From an uncultured bacterium (GTDB lineage: Bacteria; Actinomycetota; Coriobacteriia; Coriobacteriales; Coriobacteriaceae): a stretch of 54,583 nucleotides of DNA. The DNA is taken from contig CAJMOP010000003.1 of NCBI GenBank assembly GCA_905215115.1, forward strand, positions 1 to 54,583. The letters run 5' to 3'. Numbering within the stretch: the first letter of the stretch is position 1; the number at the start of each line of letters is the position of its first letter. This document shows positions 7,704 through 16,146 of this stretch, one piece after another. The notes beneath the pieces were generated by a model, which was given only the letters and a program-made list of their open reading frames with translations, searched no databases and was not told where the DNA came from. The position numbers and the translations under genes were made by a program.

Positions 7704-8945
7704 ATGACGAAAGGTCTGCACGTGCCTTCCGAGATCGGCAAGCTCAGGAAGGTCTGCCTGCACCGTCCCGGCGACGAGCTCCTCAACCTGCCGCCCGACG
7801 AGCTCGAGCGACTCCTGTTCGACGACGTCCCGTTCCTGGAGGTCGCGCAGCAGGAGCACGACACCTTCGCCCAGATCCTGAGGGACCAGGGCGTGGAGGT
7901 GCTCTACCTCGAGAACCTCGTCGCAGAGGTGTTCGACCAGGTCCCCGGCGCCCGCGCCGAGTTCACCGACCAGTACATCGCCGAGGCGGGCATCCGCGGC
8001 CAGCACATGCCGCAGATCGTCCGCGAGAAGCTGGACTCCATCGAGGACAACCTCGAGTTCGTCAAGAAGACCATGGCCGGCATGACCAAGGCCGAGATCG
8101 ACATGCCCCTCACGGCGTCCACGACCCTCGACTCCCTGGTCAACTCCGAGTCCGAGTCCGACCTGATCATCGACCCGATGCCCAACCTCTACTTCACCCG
8201 CGACCCGTTCGCGGTCGTCGGCGAGGGCGTCAACCTCAACCGCATGTACTCGGTCACCCGCAACCGCGAGACCCTGTACGGCAAGTACGTCTTCAAGTAC
8301 CACCCCGACTACAAGGACGTCTCCCTGTACTTCCGCCGCGACTGCCAGTTCCACACCGAGGGCGGCGACGTGCTGAACATCAACGAGAAGACCCTCGCCG
8401 TCGGCATCTCCCAGCGCACCCAGGCGGCCGCCATCGACGTCATGGCCCAGAACATCTTCTGGAACTCCGACTCCAAGGTCGAGCGCATCCTGGCCTTCGA
8501 CATCCCCGTCTCGCGCGCCTTCATGCACCTCGACACGGTCTTCACCCAGATCGACGTCGATAAGTTCACGATCCACCCCGCCATCATGGGCACCCTGCGC
8601 GTCTACGAGCTGACCGCCGGCAAGAACCCGGGCGACGTGAACATCCGCCTGATCGAGGACACCCTCGAGCACGTCCTGGAGGACGCCACCGGCGTCGACC
8701 AGGTCAAGCTGATCCCCTGCGGCGGCGGCGACCCGATCGCGGCCTCCCGCGAGCAGTGGAACGACGGCTCCAACACCCTGTGCGTCGAGCCCGGCAAGAT
8801 CTGCGTCTACGCCCGCAACACCGTCACCAACGACGTGCTGTACAAGGAGGGCCTGGACCTTCTCGTCGTGCCCTCCGCCGAGCTCTCCCGCGGCCGTGGC
8901 GGCCCGCGCTGCATGAGCATGCCCTTCTGGCGCGAGGACCTCTAA
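7704..8945 (+). CDS. arcA: Arginine deiminase, copy 2
   Basis: The protein is identical to the copy at 4630-5871 (413 aa, same catalytic D167, E219, H275, D277 and C403), and I found no nucleotide difference when comparing the two genes. Identity runs from 7680 to 8946 and stops abruptly at both ends, while leader and downstream DNA differ. This copy is followed by arcB and the ArcD-like antiporter, so it is the one placed in the operon. The same strong C/G third-position bias and the same AGGAGG ribosome site are present. No transposase or terminal repeats flank it, so recent gene conversion or duplication is the likely cause of the identity. Confidence 0.97.
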   Translation: MTKGLHVPSEIGKLRKVCLHRPGDELLNLPPDELERLLFDDVPFLEVAQQEHDTFAQILRDQGVEVLYLENLVAEVFDQVPGARAEFTDQYIAEAGIRGQHMPQIVREKLDSIEDNLEFVKKTMAGMTKAEIDMPLTASTTLDSLVNSESESDLIIDPMPNLYFTRDPFAVVGEGVNLNRMYSVTRNRETLYGKYVFKYHPDYKDVSLYFRRDCQFHTEGGDVLNINEKTLAVGISQRTQAAAIDVMAQNIFWNSDSKVERILAFDIPVSRAFMHLDTVFTQIDVDKFTIHPAIMGTLRVYELTAGKNPGDVNIRLIEDTLEHVLEDATGVDQVKLIPCGGGDPIAASREQWNDGSNTLCVEPGKICVYARNTVTNDVLYKEGLDLLVVPSAELSRGRGGPRCMSMPFWREDL

Positions 8946-8957
8946 GTCTTTCCGTTT

Positions 8958-9005
8958 CCGGTGCGGTCCCCCTACAACCGCACCGGTTTCGCCCGTCAAA
9001 CGGGC
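8958..9005 (+). terminator. Two hairpins between arcA copy 2 and arcB
   Basis: CCGGTGCGGT (8958-8967) pairs with ACCGCACCGG (8977-8986); GCCCGT and ACGGGC (8991-9005) form a second small hairpin. There is no long T tract, so it may be a leaky terminator or a transcript-processing/stability element that sets the arcA to arcB ratio. Confidence 0.5.
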
Positions 9006-9050
9006 AACACTAATACTTACGTAATTCATTTCTTCGAAAGGAAACGAACC

Positions 9051-10046
9051 ATGGGTGTTAACCTCTCCGGCCGTAGCTTCCTCAAGCTCCTCGACCTCAC
9101 CACCGAGGAGATCGAGTACCTGCTCAAGCTCTCCAAGAACTTCAAGGACATGAAGCGCGCTGGCGTTCCGCACCGCTATCTCGAGGGCAAGAACATCGTT
9201 CTGCTCTTCCAGAAGACCTCCACTCGTACCCGCTGCGCCTTCGAGGTCGGCGGCATGGATCTGGGCATGGGCGTCACCTACCTCGATCCGGGTTCGTCGC
9301 AGATGGGCAAGAAGGAGTCCATCGAGGACACCGCCCGCGTTCTCGGCCGCATGTATGACGGCATCGAGTTCCGTGGCTTTGCCCAGGACGACGTCGAGGA
9401 GCTTGCCGCTAAGTCCGGCGTGCCCGTGTGGAACGGTCTGACCACCGAGTGGCACCCCACCCAGATGCTCGCCGACATCCTGACCGTCCAGGAGAACTTC
9501 AACTACGACATCAAGGGCAAGACCCTCGTCTTCATGGGCGACTGCAAGAACAACGTCGCTCGCTCCCTCATGGTCGTCTGCTCCAAGCTCGGCATGAACT
9601 TCGTGGCCTGCGGCCCCGAGGAGTGCATGCCCGCTGACGACGTCATCGAGGCCTGCAAGCCTATCGCTGAGGCCAACGGCTGCACCATCAAGCTGACCAC
9701 CGACGTCAAGGACGGCGTCACCGGTGCCGACGTTCTCTACACCGACGTGTGGGTCTCCATGGGCGAGCCCGACGAGGTCTGGGCCGAGCGCATCGCTCAG
9801 CTCACCCCGTATCGCGTTACCTCCGAGGTCATGGCTATGGCCAACCCGGGTGCCATCTTCCTGCACTGCCTGCCCAGCTTCCACGACACCAACACCACGA
9901 TTGGCGCCGAGAAGTGCGAGCAGTTCGGCATCACCGAGCAGGAGGTCACCGACGAGGTCTTCGAGAGCCCCGCTTCCAAGGTCTTCGACGAGGCCGAGAA
10001 CCGCATGCACACCATCAAGGCTGTCATGTACGCTACGCTCAAGTAA
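9051..10046 (+). CDS. arcB: Ornithine carbamoyltransferase
   Basis: In the arginine deiminase pathway this enzyme splits citrulline with phosphate into ornithine and carbamoyl phosphate. The 331-aa product starts at MGVNLSGRS, where AAAGGAAAC precedes the ATG; an upstream in-frame start at 8961 would lie inside a hairpin. It has the carbamoyl-phosphate loop STRTR (residues 57-61), the HPTQMLAD motif, and the ornithine-site HCLPSFHD with H272 and C273. It lies 105 bp after arcA copy 2 and before the antiporter gene. The context favours the catabolic enzyme, although sequence alone does not separate catabolic from anabolic forms. Confidence 0.95.
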   Translation: MGVNLSGRSFLKLLDLTTEEIEYLLKLSKNFKDMKRAGVPHRYLEGKNIVLLFQKTSTRTRCAFEVGGMDLGMGVTYLDPGSSQMGKKESIEDTARVLGRMYDGIEFRGFAQDDVEELAAKSGVPVWNGLTTEWHPTQMLADILTVQENFNYDIKGKTLVFMGDCKNNVARSLMVVCSKLGMNFVACGPEECMPADDVIEACKPIAEANGCTIKLTTDVKDGVTGADVLYTDVWVSMGEPDEVWAERIAQLTPYRVTSEVMAMANPGAIFLHCLPSFHDTNTTIGAEKCEQFGITEQEVTDEVFESPASKVFDEAENRMHTIKAVMYATLK

Positions 10047-10062
10047 GAGCATCTAGCATCTC

Positions 10063-10099
10063 GCTCGGGGTGCATTGCTGCGCACCCCGAGCGCTTTTG
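10063..10099 (+). terminator. Hairpin with T tract after arcB
   Basis: GCTCGGGGTGC (10063-10073) pairs with GCACCCCGAGC (10082-10092), followed by GCTTTTG. It is probably a partial terminator before the antiporter gene. Confidence 0.7.
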
Positions 10100-10193
10100 T
10101 CTGGTAAAAATCTCGCATCGAGCGACATGCACGGCACGGAAGAGCCGCTTCGGGCGAGATCAGTAATTGATTTATGAAGGGGGGATGAGAACT

Positions 10194-11672
10194 ATGACTG
10201 AGACCGCTAAGAAAAAGCGCGGTATGCCTTCATCGTTCACCATTCTTCTTGCTCTGCTGGCAATCGTCGCGGTTGTTACCGTTATCGTCTCCGGTACGTC
10301 CGGTGGCGAGGTTACCGCTGCCCGCCTGAGCGATTTCTGCACCGCCCCGGTCAAGGGCTTCGCTGACGCTCTGCCCGTCTGCCTCTTCGTTATGATCCTC
10401 GGCGGCTTCCTCGGCATGATGACCGAGACCGGCGCCCTGGACAACGGCATTGCCGTTCTGGTGCAGAAGCTTAAGGGCAATGAGATCATGCTCATTCCCG
10501 TGCTGATGCTCATCTTCTCCCTCGGTGGTACCACCTATGGTATGTGCGAGGAGACTGTTCCCTTCTACGCCCTGCTTGCCGCTACCATGATGGCCGCTGG
10601 CTTCGACCCTATGGTCGGTGCTGCCACCGTCCTGCTCGGCGCTGGCTGCGGCTGCCTGGGCTCCACGGTTAACCCGTTCGCCGTCGGCGCTGCCGTCGAC
10701 GCTCTGACCGGCGTTGGCATTGAGGTCAACCAGTCCATCATCATCGGCCTCGGTGCCGTCCTGTGGATTGTTACCACTGCCATGTCCATCTTCTTCGTCA
10801 TGAGCTATGCCAAGAAGGTCAAGGCTGACAAGGGTTCCACCATCCTTTCGATGCAGGAGCTCAAGGACGCCGAAGAGGCTCACGGCAAGGCTGCTTCCGA
10901 GGTTAACAAGGAGGTCAAGCTCACCGGTCGTCAGAAGGGTGTTCTGATCGCCTTTGCCTTCACCTTCGTCGTCATGATCGTCGGCTTCATCCCGCTGGCC
11001 GACCTCAACGAGGGCGTCGCCAACTTCTTCGATGCTGGCGCTGTCTATGACGCCGACGGTAACGCCATCGTTCAGGGCTGGTCTGCCCTGATCACCGGCC
11101 TGCCCATTGGCCAGTGGTACTTCGACGAGGCTTCCACTTGGTTCTTCCTCATGGCTATCCTGATCGGTATCATCGGTGGCCTCTCCGAGAAGCAGATCGT
11201 CAACACCTTCATCACCGGCGCTGCCGACATGATGTCCGTTGTCCTCGTCATCGCTCTTGCCCGTGGTATCTCCGTCCTCATGGCTAGCACCGGCCTCGAC
11301 GTCTACGTCCTCGACGCTGCCGCCAATGCTCTGGCTGGCCTGTCCGGCGTGATCTTCGCTCCCATGAGCTTCCTGGTCTACTTTGGCCTGTCCTTCCTGA
11401 TCCCCTCGACCTCCGGTATGGCTACTGTCTCCATGCCCATCATGGGACCGCTGGCTGTTAAGCTCGGCTTCTCGCCCGAGGTCATGGTCATGATCTTCTC
11501 CGCCGCCATCGGCGTCGTGAATCTGTTCACCCCGACCTCTGGTGCCATCATGGGCGGTCTCGCTCTGGCTAAGATCGAGTGGACGACCTGGCTCAAGTTT
11601 GCCCTTAAGCTCATCGTCGCTCTCTCCGTCGTCTGCGCCATCATTCTGACCGTCGCCTGCGTGATGCTCTAA
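10194..11672 (+). CDS. arcD: ArcD/YfcC-family basic amino acid antiporter
   Basis: This is a polytopic membrane protein of 492 aa with about a dozen hydrophobic segments. The signature GGTTYGMCEETVPFY (about residues 110-125) matches the YfcC/ArcD family, whose members are predicted or shown to exchange basic amino acids. The position after arcA and arcB supports an arginine/ornithine exchange role, but this is inference. The start at MTETAKKK is chosen because AAGGGGGG sits 9 nt before it; the ATG at 10185 abuts that ribosome site. Third positions favour C and T, less extreme than arcA. Four hairpins follow the stop. Confidence 0.8.
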   Translation: MTETAKKKRGMPSSFTILLALLAIVAVVTVIVSGTSGGEVTAARLSDFCTAPVKGFADALPVCLFVMILGGFLGMMTETGALDNGIAVLVQKLKGNEIMLIPVLMLIFSLGGTTYGMCEETVPFYALLAATMMAAGFDPMVGAATVLLGAGCGCLGSTVNPFAVGAAVDALTGVGIEVNQSIIIGLGAVLWIVTTAMSIFFVMSYAKKVKADKGSTILSMQELKDAEEAHGKAASEVNKEVKLTGRQKGVLIAFAFTFVVMIVGFIPLADLNEGVANFFDAGAVYDADGNAIVQGWSALITGLPIGQWYFDEASTWFFLMAILIGIIGGLSEKQIVNTFITGAADMMSVVLVIALARGISVLMASTGLDVYVLDAAANALAGLSGVIFAPMSFLVYFGLSFLIPSTSGMATVSMPIMGPLAVKLGFSPEVMVMIFSAAIGVVNLFTPTSGAIMGGLALAKIEWTTWLKFALKLIVALSVVCAIILTVACVML

Positions 11673-11736
11673 GTACCCCTTGGGTACCCCACGGAACCTT
11701 GACGATCCTATAACGGATCACCTGGTCATCGTCTTT

Positions 11737-11925
11737 CCGGTGGGGTAAACCCACCGGTAGACTCCTACCTTTAGCCCCCTCCCGTTCCGTGCGCGGGAGG
11801 GGGCGCACTTATGTTCCGCGGTTTTACCAAACCGCGGAACCACTCGACGCTGTGCGCCGCCCAGAACTACAATTTGTCATTCAAAAGGCAAGGCATGACC
11901 AAAAGGTCTATGCCTTGCCTTTTTC
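11737..11925 (+). terminator. Stack of four hairpins downstream of the antiporter gene
   Basis: Four separate stems occur within 190 bp: CCGGTGGG/CCCACCGG (11737-11757), an 11-bp GC stem (11774-11804), a 12-bp GTTCCGCGGTTT stem (11813-11840), and a ~14-bp AAAAGGCAAGGCAT stem (11883-11923) that runs into TTTTT. The last is a clear intrinsic terminator. The others may protect the mRNA 3' end or belong to a small RNA. Confidence 0.6.
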
Positions 11926-11938
11926 ATGCCAACTTGTA

Positions 11939-12086
11939 CGTTCTGGACGGCGCTCGCTGACTTATGCTCAACCTGCGACGCTGTTATTGTTGGTGCAGGG
12001 GAACAGCTTGCCCGCTCTGGTGCCCGTTCGTTGACTTTGGCTCTGCCTGTGACGTTTCCATTGTTGGTGCGGAGTGACTTGGTTCC
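11939..12086. repeat. Degenerate 74-bp tandem repeat, two units
   Basis: Unit 1 is 11939-12012 and unit 2 is 12013-12086. They align without gaps at roughly 70 percent or more over most of their length; both contain GACTT, then ATTGTTGGTGC. The period is 74 bp, not a multiple of three. No transposase or CRISPR feature is nearby. Confidence 0.55.
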
Positions 12087-12182
12087 TGCTTCAAATCAGC
12101 TATCCCGGGTCCCCGGTGGTTGCGGTGGCGTGTTTGGTTGGTGCCTGTTGGTGGCCAGGCCCTTGCGAGGGGCAGGCTCCGT

Positions 12183-12188
12183 TATAAT
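12183..12188 (+). promoter_or_regulatory. Candidate -10 element of the UPF0371 gene
   Basis: A perfect TATAAT lies 39 bp before the chosen start codon. No convincing -35 is seen at 16-18 bp. Confidence 0.4.
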
Positions 12189-12227
12189 CGCCTAGAACAT
12201 TAAATGGAAACGGGACGGGAGCCATAC

Positions 12228-13709
12228 ATGCGCCAGGGTTTCGACAACGCGAAGTATATCGAGCTGCAGGCTGCTCACATTAAGGAGCGCATCTCGCAGT
12301 TTGGCGGCAAGCTGTATTTGGAGTTTGGCGGCAAGCTGTTCGATGACTATCATGCCAGCCGCGTGCTACCGGGTTTTGAGCCGGACAGCAAGTTCCGCAT
12401 GCTCAAGAGCATCGCCGACGATGTCGAGGTTATCATCGCGATCAACGCGAACCATATCGAGAAAAACAAGGCTCGTGGTGACCTTGGCATTACCTATGAC
12501 GAGGATGTGCTGCGCCTGGTTGACCTGTTCCGCGGCAACGGCTTTGCTGTCGCGGCCGTGGTCATCACCCAGTACGCTGGACAGCCCGCTGCCGATGTGT
12601 TCCGCAACCGCCTGAACGCGCTCGGTATTCCCGCCAAGCTGCACTATCCCATCGAGGGGTATCCGCACGATGTCGATCTGATTGTGTCCGACGACGGCTA
12701 TGGCAAGAACGAGTTTGTCGAGACCACCCGACCGCTCGTTGTCGTGACGGCGCCCGGCCCTGGCTCGGGCAAGCTCGCCACTTGCCTGTCTCAGCTCTAT
12801 CACGAGCACAAGCATGGCACGGCCGCCGGCTATGCCAAATTCGAGACCTTCCCGGTTTGGAATCTGCCCCTTACGCATCCGGTCAATATTGCCTACGAGG
12901 CCGCCACGGCAGACCTCGATGACGCCAACATCATCGACTCCTTCCACCTGGAGGCCTACAACAAGACCACGGTCAACTACAACCGCGACGTCGAGGCCTT
13001 CCCGGTAGTCCGTGCCCTGATGGAAAAGATCCTGGGCAAGAGCCCCTACCAGAGCCCTACGGACATGGGCGTCAATATGGTCGGTTTTGCCATCACCGAT
13101 GACGATGCCTGCCGCGACGCTTCCAAGATGGAGATCGTCCGCCGCTACTTTACCGCGGTCGAAAATGTGCGCCGTACCGGCGTGGGCGATGAGCAAGTCG
13201 ACCGTCTCAAGATTATTATGAAGAAAGCCGGCATCGATAAGAACTACTCACCGGCGCGCTCGGCGGCCCTCACCAGGGAGCAGCTGACGGGTGGTCCCGT
13301 GGGTGCCATGGTCATGCCCGATGGCTCCGTGGTGACCGGTAAGACCTCCACGCGCCTGGGCGCCGCAAGTTCGCTCATTATGAACGCCCTCAAGCATGTC
13401 TCGGGCGTCGACCTTGAGCTCGAGGTCATTAGCGATGAGGCGATCGAGCCCATCAGCAAGCTCAAGACGCATTTCCTGGGCAGCAAAAACCCGCGCCTCC
13501 ACACCGACGAGACGCTTATGGCGCTGTCGATCACCTCGGCCACGAGTGAGACGGCCGCTCGCGTCCTTTCGGGCCTGGAGCAGCTGCGCGGTTGCGATGC
13601 CTTCTTTAGCGTGATTATCTCGCCGACGGACGAGACGGTACTGCGCAAGTTGGGCATCAACGTGTGCTGCGAGCCCAAGTTTGAGCGCCGCGGTTTCTTC
13701 CATCGCTAA
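12228..13709 (+). CDS. UPF0371 / DUF1846 family protein
   Basis: The 493-aa cytoplasmic protein begins MRQGFDNAKYIELQ and contains GGKLYLEFGGKLFDDYHASRV, recognisable as the UPF0371 (DUF1846) family found in Firmicutes and Coriobacteria. A TAPGPGSGKLATCLSQLYHE segment (about residues 175-195) resembles a nucleotide-binding loop. Its function is not established and I do not assign one. The start uses GGGAG 7 nt upstream; an ATG 24 nt earlier is less well placed. It is a single gene with its own -10 element and a downstream terminator. No signal peptide is visible. Confidence 0.85.
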   Translation: MRQGFDNAKYIELQAAHIKERISQFGGKLYLEFGGKLFDDYHASRVLPGFEPDSKFRMLKSIADDVEVIIAINANHIEKNKARGDLGITYDEDVLRLVDLFRGNGFAVAAVVITQYAGQPAADVFRNRLNALGIPAKLHYPIEGYPHDVDLIVSDDGYGKNEFVETTRPLVVVTAPGPGSGKLATCLSQLYHEHKHGTAAGYAKFETFPVWNLPLTHPVNIAYEAATADLDDANIIDSFHLEAYNKTTVNYNRDVEAFPVVRALMEKILGKSPYQSPTDMGVNMVGFAITDDDACRDASKMEIVRRYFTAVENVRRTGVGDEQVDRLKIIMKKAGIDKNYSPARSAALTREQLTGGPVGAMVMPDGSVVTGKTSTRLGAASSLIMNALKHVSGVDLELEVISDEAIEPISKLKTHFLGSKNPRLHTDETLMALSITSATSETAARVLSGLEQLRGCDAFFSVIISPTDETVLRKLGINVCCEPKFERRGFFHR

Positions 13710-13743
13710 GTTTGAAGCACCGCGGTAATTGCATTGCATTTTG

Positions 13744-13776
13744 GCCGTATCGGGTTAGCGCCCGGTACGGCTTTTT
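13744..13776 (+). terminator. Terminator after the UPF0371 gene
   Basis: GCCGTATCGGG (13744-13754) pairs with CCCGGTACGGC (13761-13771) with one mismatch, followed by TTTTT. Confidence 0.9.
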
Positions 13777-13836
13777 GATCAATAAAGCGTCTATTTCGGC
13801 GAAAAATAGCTGTTTACCTGCCTAGAAACAATTTGA

Positions 13837-13854
13837 GCGGTATACAATAACCGT
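13837..13854 (+). promoter_or_regulatory. Candidate promoter/operator upstream of the winged-helix gene
   Basis: A short inverted repeat, CGGTAT...ATAACCG, overlaps the -10-like TACAAT (13843-13848). It could be the -10 region with an autoregulatory site. No good -35 is seen. Confidence 0.3.
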
Positions 13855-13965
13855 AACTGTTTCATCCTTAGCGGGATGCCGCATGATGGATATTACCTGC
13901 CATCGTGAGGTGTGTCGGTCGCGCACGGCGCGTTAGATGCTCGTGCTCGGTTTGAGGAGGCTGCT

Positions 13966-14304
13966 ATGGCGGGCAAGGGTCGTGCGAGTGTCAACGATAT
14001 GAAGCGTGTCGAGGTGCTGGTGTTGATGGAGATCGACCAGCAAACCGAAGACAATGGCGGGCCGTATGGTTTCTCGCGCAAAACGCTTGCCGAGCGCGTG
14101 GGGGTTTCGCCGTATCGTGCCCGCGCCGCAATCGATCGCTTGGATTCCGAAGGTATGATTGATGTCGTCTCGCGTTATAGCGACGACGGCGGTCAGCTTG
14201 CAAATGGCATTTGCCTCACCGAACGTGGTGAGTGGTATCTTGAGGGCGTCCGTACCGGCATGCTCGTTCAAGAAATGCTTGAGGACGAGGTTGCTGATCG
14301 ATAG
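13966..14304 (+). CDS. Small winged-helix DNA-binding protein
   Basis: The 112-aa protein starts at MAGKGRASVND behind GAGGAGG; an in-frame ATG at 13912 lacks a ribosome site. It has the layout of a winged helix: a helix, then GFSRKTLAERVGVSPYRARAA as a helix-turn-helix (about residues 41-63), then LDSEGMIDVVSRYSDDGG as a strand-wing element. A short C-terminal helix follows. There is no effector domain, so it probably regulates by DNA binding alone. The target is unknown; it stands alone between two terminators, next to pyrG. Its leader of about 110 bp may be structured. Confidence 0.65.
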   Translation: MAGKGRASVNDMKRVEVLVLMEIDQQTEDNGGPYGFSRKTLAERVGVSPYRARAAIDRLDSEGMIDVVSRYSDDGGQLANGICLTERGEWYLEGVRTGMLVQEMLEDEVADR

Positions 14305-14328
14305 CAGCATGTAACCCTTGCCATAGCG

Positions 14329-14357
14329 ACGCCGCCTGGGAAACCGGGCGGCGTTTT
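14329..14357 (+). terminator. Terminator after the winged-helix gene
   Basis: ACGCCGCC (14329-14336) pairs with GGCGGCGT (14347-14354), and the stem continues into TTTG. Confidence 0.85.
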
Positions 14358-14432
14358 GTTTCAAGATCGAGAAATGCAATCGCACGCGAGAAAAATTGCG
14401 GACGGTCCGCGGCGCGAGTATTACAATGAAGA

Positions 14433-14464
14433 CCCGTAAGATGTGGATAAACAACTTCTACGGG
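14433..14464 (+). promoter_or_regulatory. Leader hairpin upstream of pyrG
   Basis: CCCGTAAGA (14433-14441) can pair with TCTACGGG (14457-14464) just after a TACAAT -10-like element (14422-14427). pyrG is often controlled in its leader in Gram-positives; no T tract follows this stem, so a role is only suggested. Confidence 0.3.
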
Positions 14465-14482
14465 AAGCGCAGGTAACTCAAT

Positions 14483-16144
14483 ATGACCAAGCATGTGTTC
14501 GTAACCGGTGGCGTGGTTTCGTCCCTGGGCAAGGGTATCACCGCGGCCTCGCTGGGCCGTCTGCTCAAGTCGCGTGGCTACAAAGTAACGATGCAGAAGG
14601 CCGACCCGTATCTGAACGTCGACCCCGGTACCATGAGCCCGTTCCAGCATGGTGAGGTCTTTGTAACCGAGGATGGTTACGAGTCCGACCTGGACCTGGG
14701 TCATTACGAGCGCTTTATTGATGAGAACCTGACCCGCGATTCCAACTTTACGACCGGTGCCATCTACAAAAGCCTCATCGCCCGCGAGCGTCGCGGCGAC
14801 TTTTTGGGCGGTACCGTGCAGGTGATTCCTCACGTCACCAATGCCATTAAGGATAAGTTCCGCCGCATCGAGGAGCAGACCGGCTCCGATGTAGTCATCA
14901 CCGAGCTGGGCGGCACGATCGGCGACATCGAGTCCCAACCGTTTGTCGAGGCCATTCGTCAGTACCGCAAGGAGGCCGGCCCCGAGAACGTCTGCTACAT
15001 CCACGTGTCGCTCGTTCCCTATATCGCCGCCGCCCACGAGGTCAAGACCAAGCCCACGCAGCATTCCGTCAAGGAGCTCCGCAGCTTTGGCATCCAGCCC
15101 GATATCATCGTGCTGCGCTCCGACCACCATATCGATGACGCTATCCGCGGAAAGATCGCAAGCTTCTGCGACGTCGACACCGATTGCGTCTTTACCAATG
15201 AGGACTGCGCGAGCATCTACGACGTGCCGCAGCTGCTTGCCGAGCAGGACTTTGACCTGCGTATTTGCGAGCGCCTGGGCCTGGACCCGCGTGAGCGCGA
15301 CATGAGCGAGTGGAATGAGTTCCTGCGCAAACAGAATCACGCCAACCATCACGCCGACAAGGTGAAGATCGCCGTCGTGGGTAAGTACACGCAGCTACCC
15401 GATGCGTACCTGTCGGTTATCGAGGCCCTGCACCATGCGGGCGTCTTCTACGATCGCCATGTGGACGTCCAGCTGGTCGACGGCGAGAGCCTCGACGAGC
15501 AGAATGTCTCCGAGGTTCTGGGCGACGCCTCGGGCATCCTGGTCCCCGGCGGCTTTGGCAAGCGCGCCCTGGAGGGCAAGATCCTCGCGGCCGAGTTTGC
15601 CCGTGAGCACAAGATTCCGTATCTGGGCATTTGCCTGGGTATGCAGGTGGCCGTGTGCGAGTTCGCCCGCAATGTCGTTGGCCTTGCTGGTGCCAGCTCC
15701 TCCGAGTTTGATCCGGACGGTCCGTATAGCGTCATCGATCTGATGAGCTCGCAGGAGGACGTGACCGAGAAGGGCGGCACCATGCGCCTGGGCGCCTATC
15801 CGTGCAAGCTCGCCGCCGATACTCTTGCTCGTGAGGCATATGGCGAGGAACTCGTCTACGAGCGTCACCGTCACCGCTTTGAGTTCAACAACGCCTTCCG
15901 CGACCAGCTCGAGGACGCCGGTTTGGTTATCTCGGGTCTGTCGCCCGACGAGCGCCTGGTCGAGATGGTCGAGCTGCCGCGCGACGTGCATCCGTGGTAT
16001 GTGGCAACCCAGGCTCACCCCGAGTTCAAGAGCCGTCCGACTAATCCGCAGCCGCTGTTCCGAGAGTTCGTGCGTGCCTCGATCGGTCAGCACGAGGGTG
16101 TCGATCGCCTGCAGGTGACGCCCATGAACCTCGCTACGGACTAA
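14483..16144 (+). CDS. pyrG: CTP synthase
   Basis: It aminates UTP to CTP using glutamine and ATP. The full-length 553-aa enzyme has an N-terminal synthase domain beginning KHVFVTGGVVSSLGKGI, with the ATP loop, and a C-terminal class I glutamine amidotransferase domain. The triad is visible: C384 in GICLGMQ, and H512 and E514 in AHPEFKSRP. The UTP/CTP site KADPYLNVDPGTMSP is intact. xerD begins 2 nt after the stop, so the two are probably co-transcribed. The ribosome site is modest (CAGGTAAC). Confidence 0.97.
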   Translation: MTKHVFVTGGVVSSLGKGITAASLGRLLKSRGYKVTMQKADPYLNVDPGTMSPFQHGEVFVTEDGYESDLDLGHYERFIDENLTRDSNFTTGAIYKSLIARERRGDFLGGTVQVIPHVTNAIKDKFRRIEEQTGSDVVITELGGTIGDIESQPFVEAIRQYRKEAGPENVCYIHVSLVPYIAAAHEVKTKPTQHSVKELRSFGIQPDIIVLRSDHHIDDAIRGKIASFCDVDTDCVFTNEDCASIYDVPQLLAEQDFDLRICERLGLDPRERDMSEWNEFLRKQNHANHHADKVKIAVVGKYTQLPDAYLSVIEALHHAGVFYDRHVDVQLVDGESLDEQNVSEVLGDASGILVPGGFGKRALEGKILAAEFAREHKIPYLGICLGMQVAVCEFARNVVGLAGASSSEFDPDGPYSVIDLMSSQEDVTEKGGTMRLGAYPCKLAADTLAREAYGEELVYERHRHRFEFNNAFRDQLEDAGLVISGLSPDERLVEMVELPRDVHPWYVATQAHPEFKSRPTNPQPLFREFVRASIGQHEGVDRLQVTPMNLATD

Positions 16145-16146
16145 GG

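Noticed and set aside
4606..8946. Insertion sequence or composite transposon carrying arcA
   Set aside because: No transposase, terminal inverted repeats or target duplications are seen at the edges of the identical blocks.
7629..10052. Minus-strand open frame of 807 codons across arcA copy 2 and arcB
   Set aside because: Same cause: frame opposite to strongly biased codons lacks stops. Its content is a mirror of arcA and arcB.
11789..12034. Small plus-strand gene of 81 codons overlapping the hairpin stack
   Set aside because: It runs through a terminator and into the 74-bp repeat, has no ribosome site, and its sequence is explained by those elements.
14433..14464. Reiterative-transcription pyrG attenuator
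   Set aside because: The stem is not followed by a T tract and the predicted start does not show the GGG initial sequence known from Bacillus pyrG; only a plain leader hairpin is listed.
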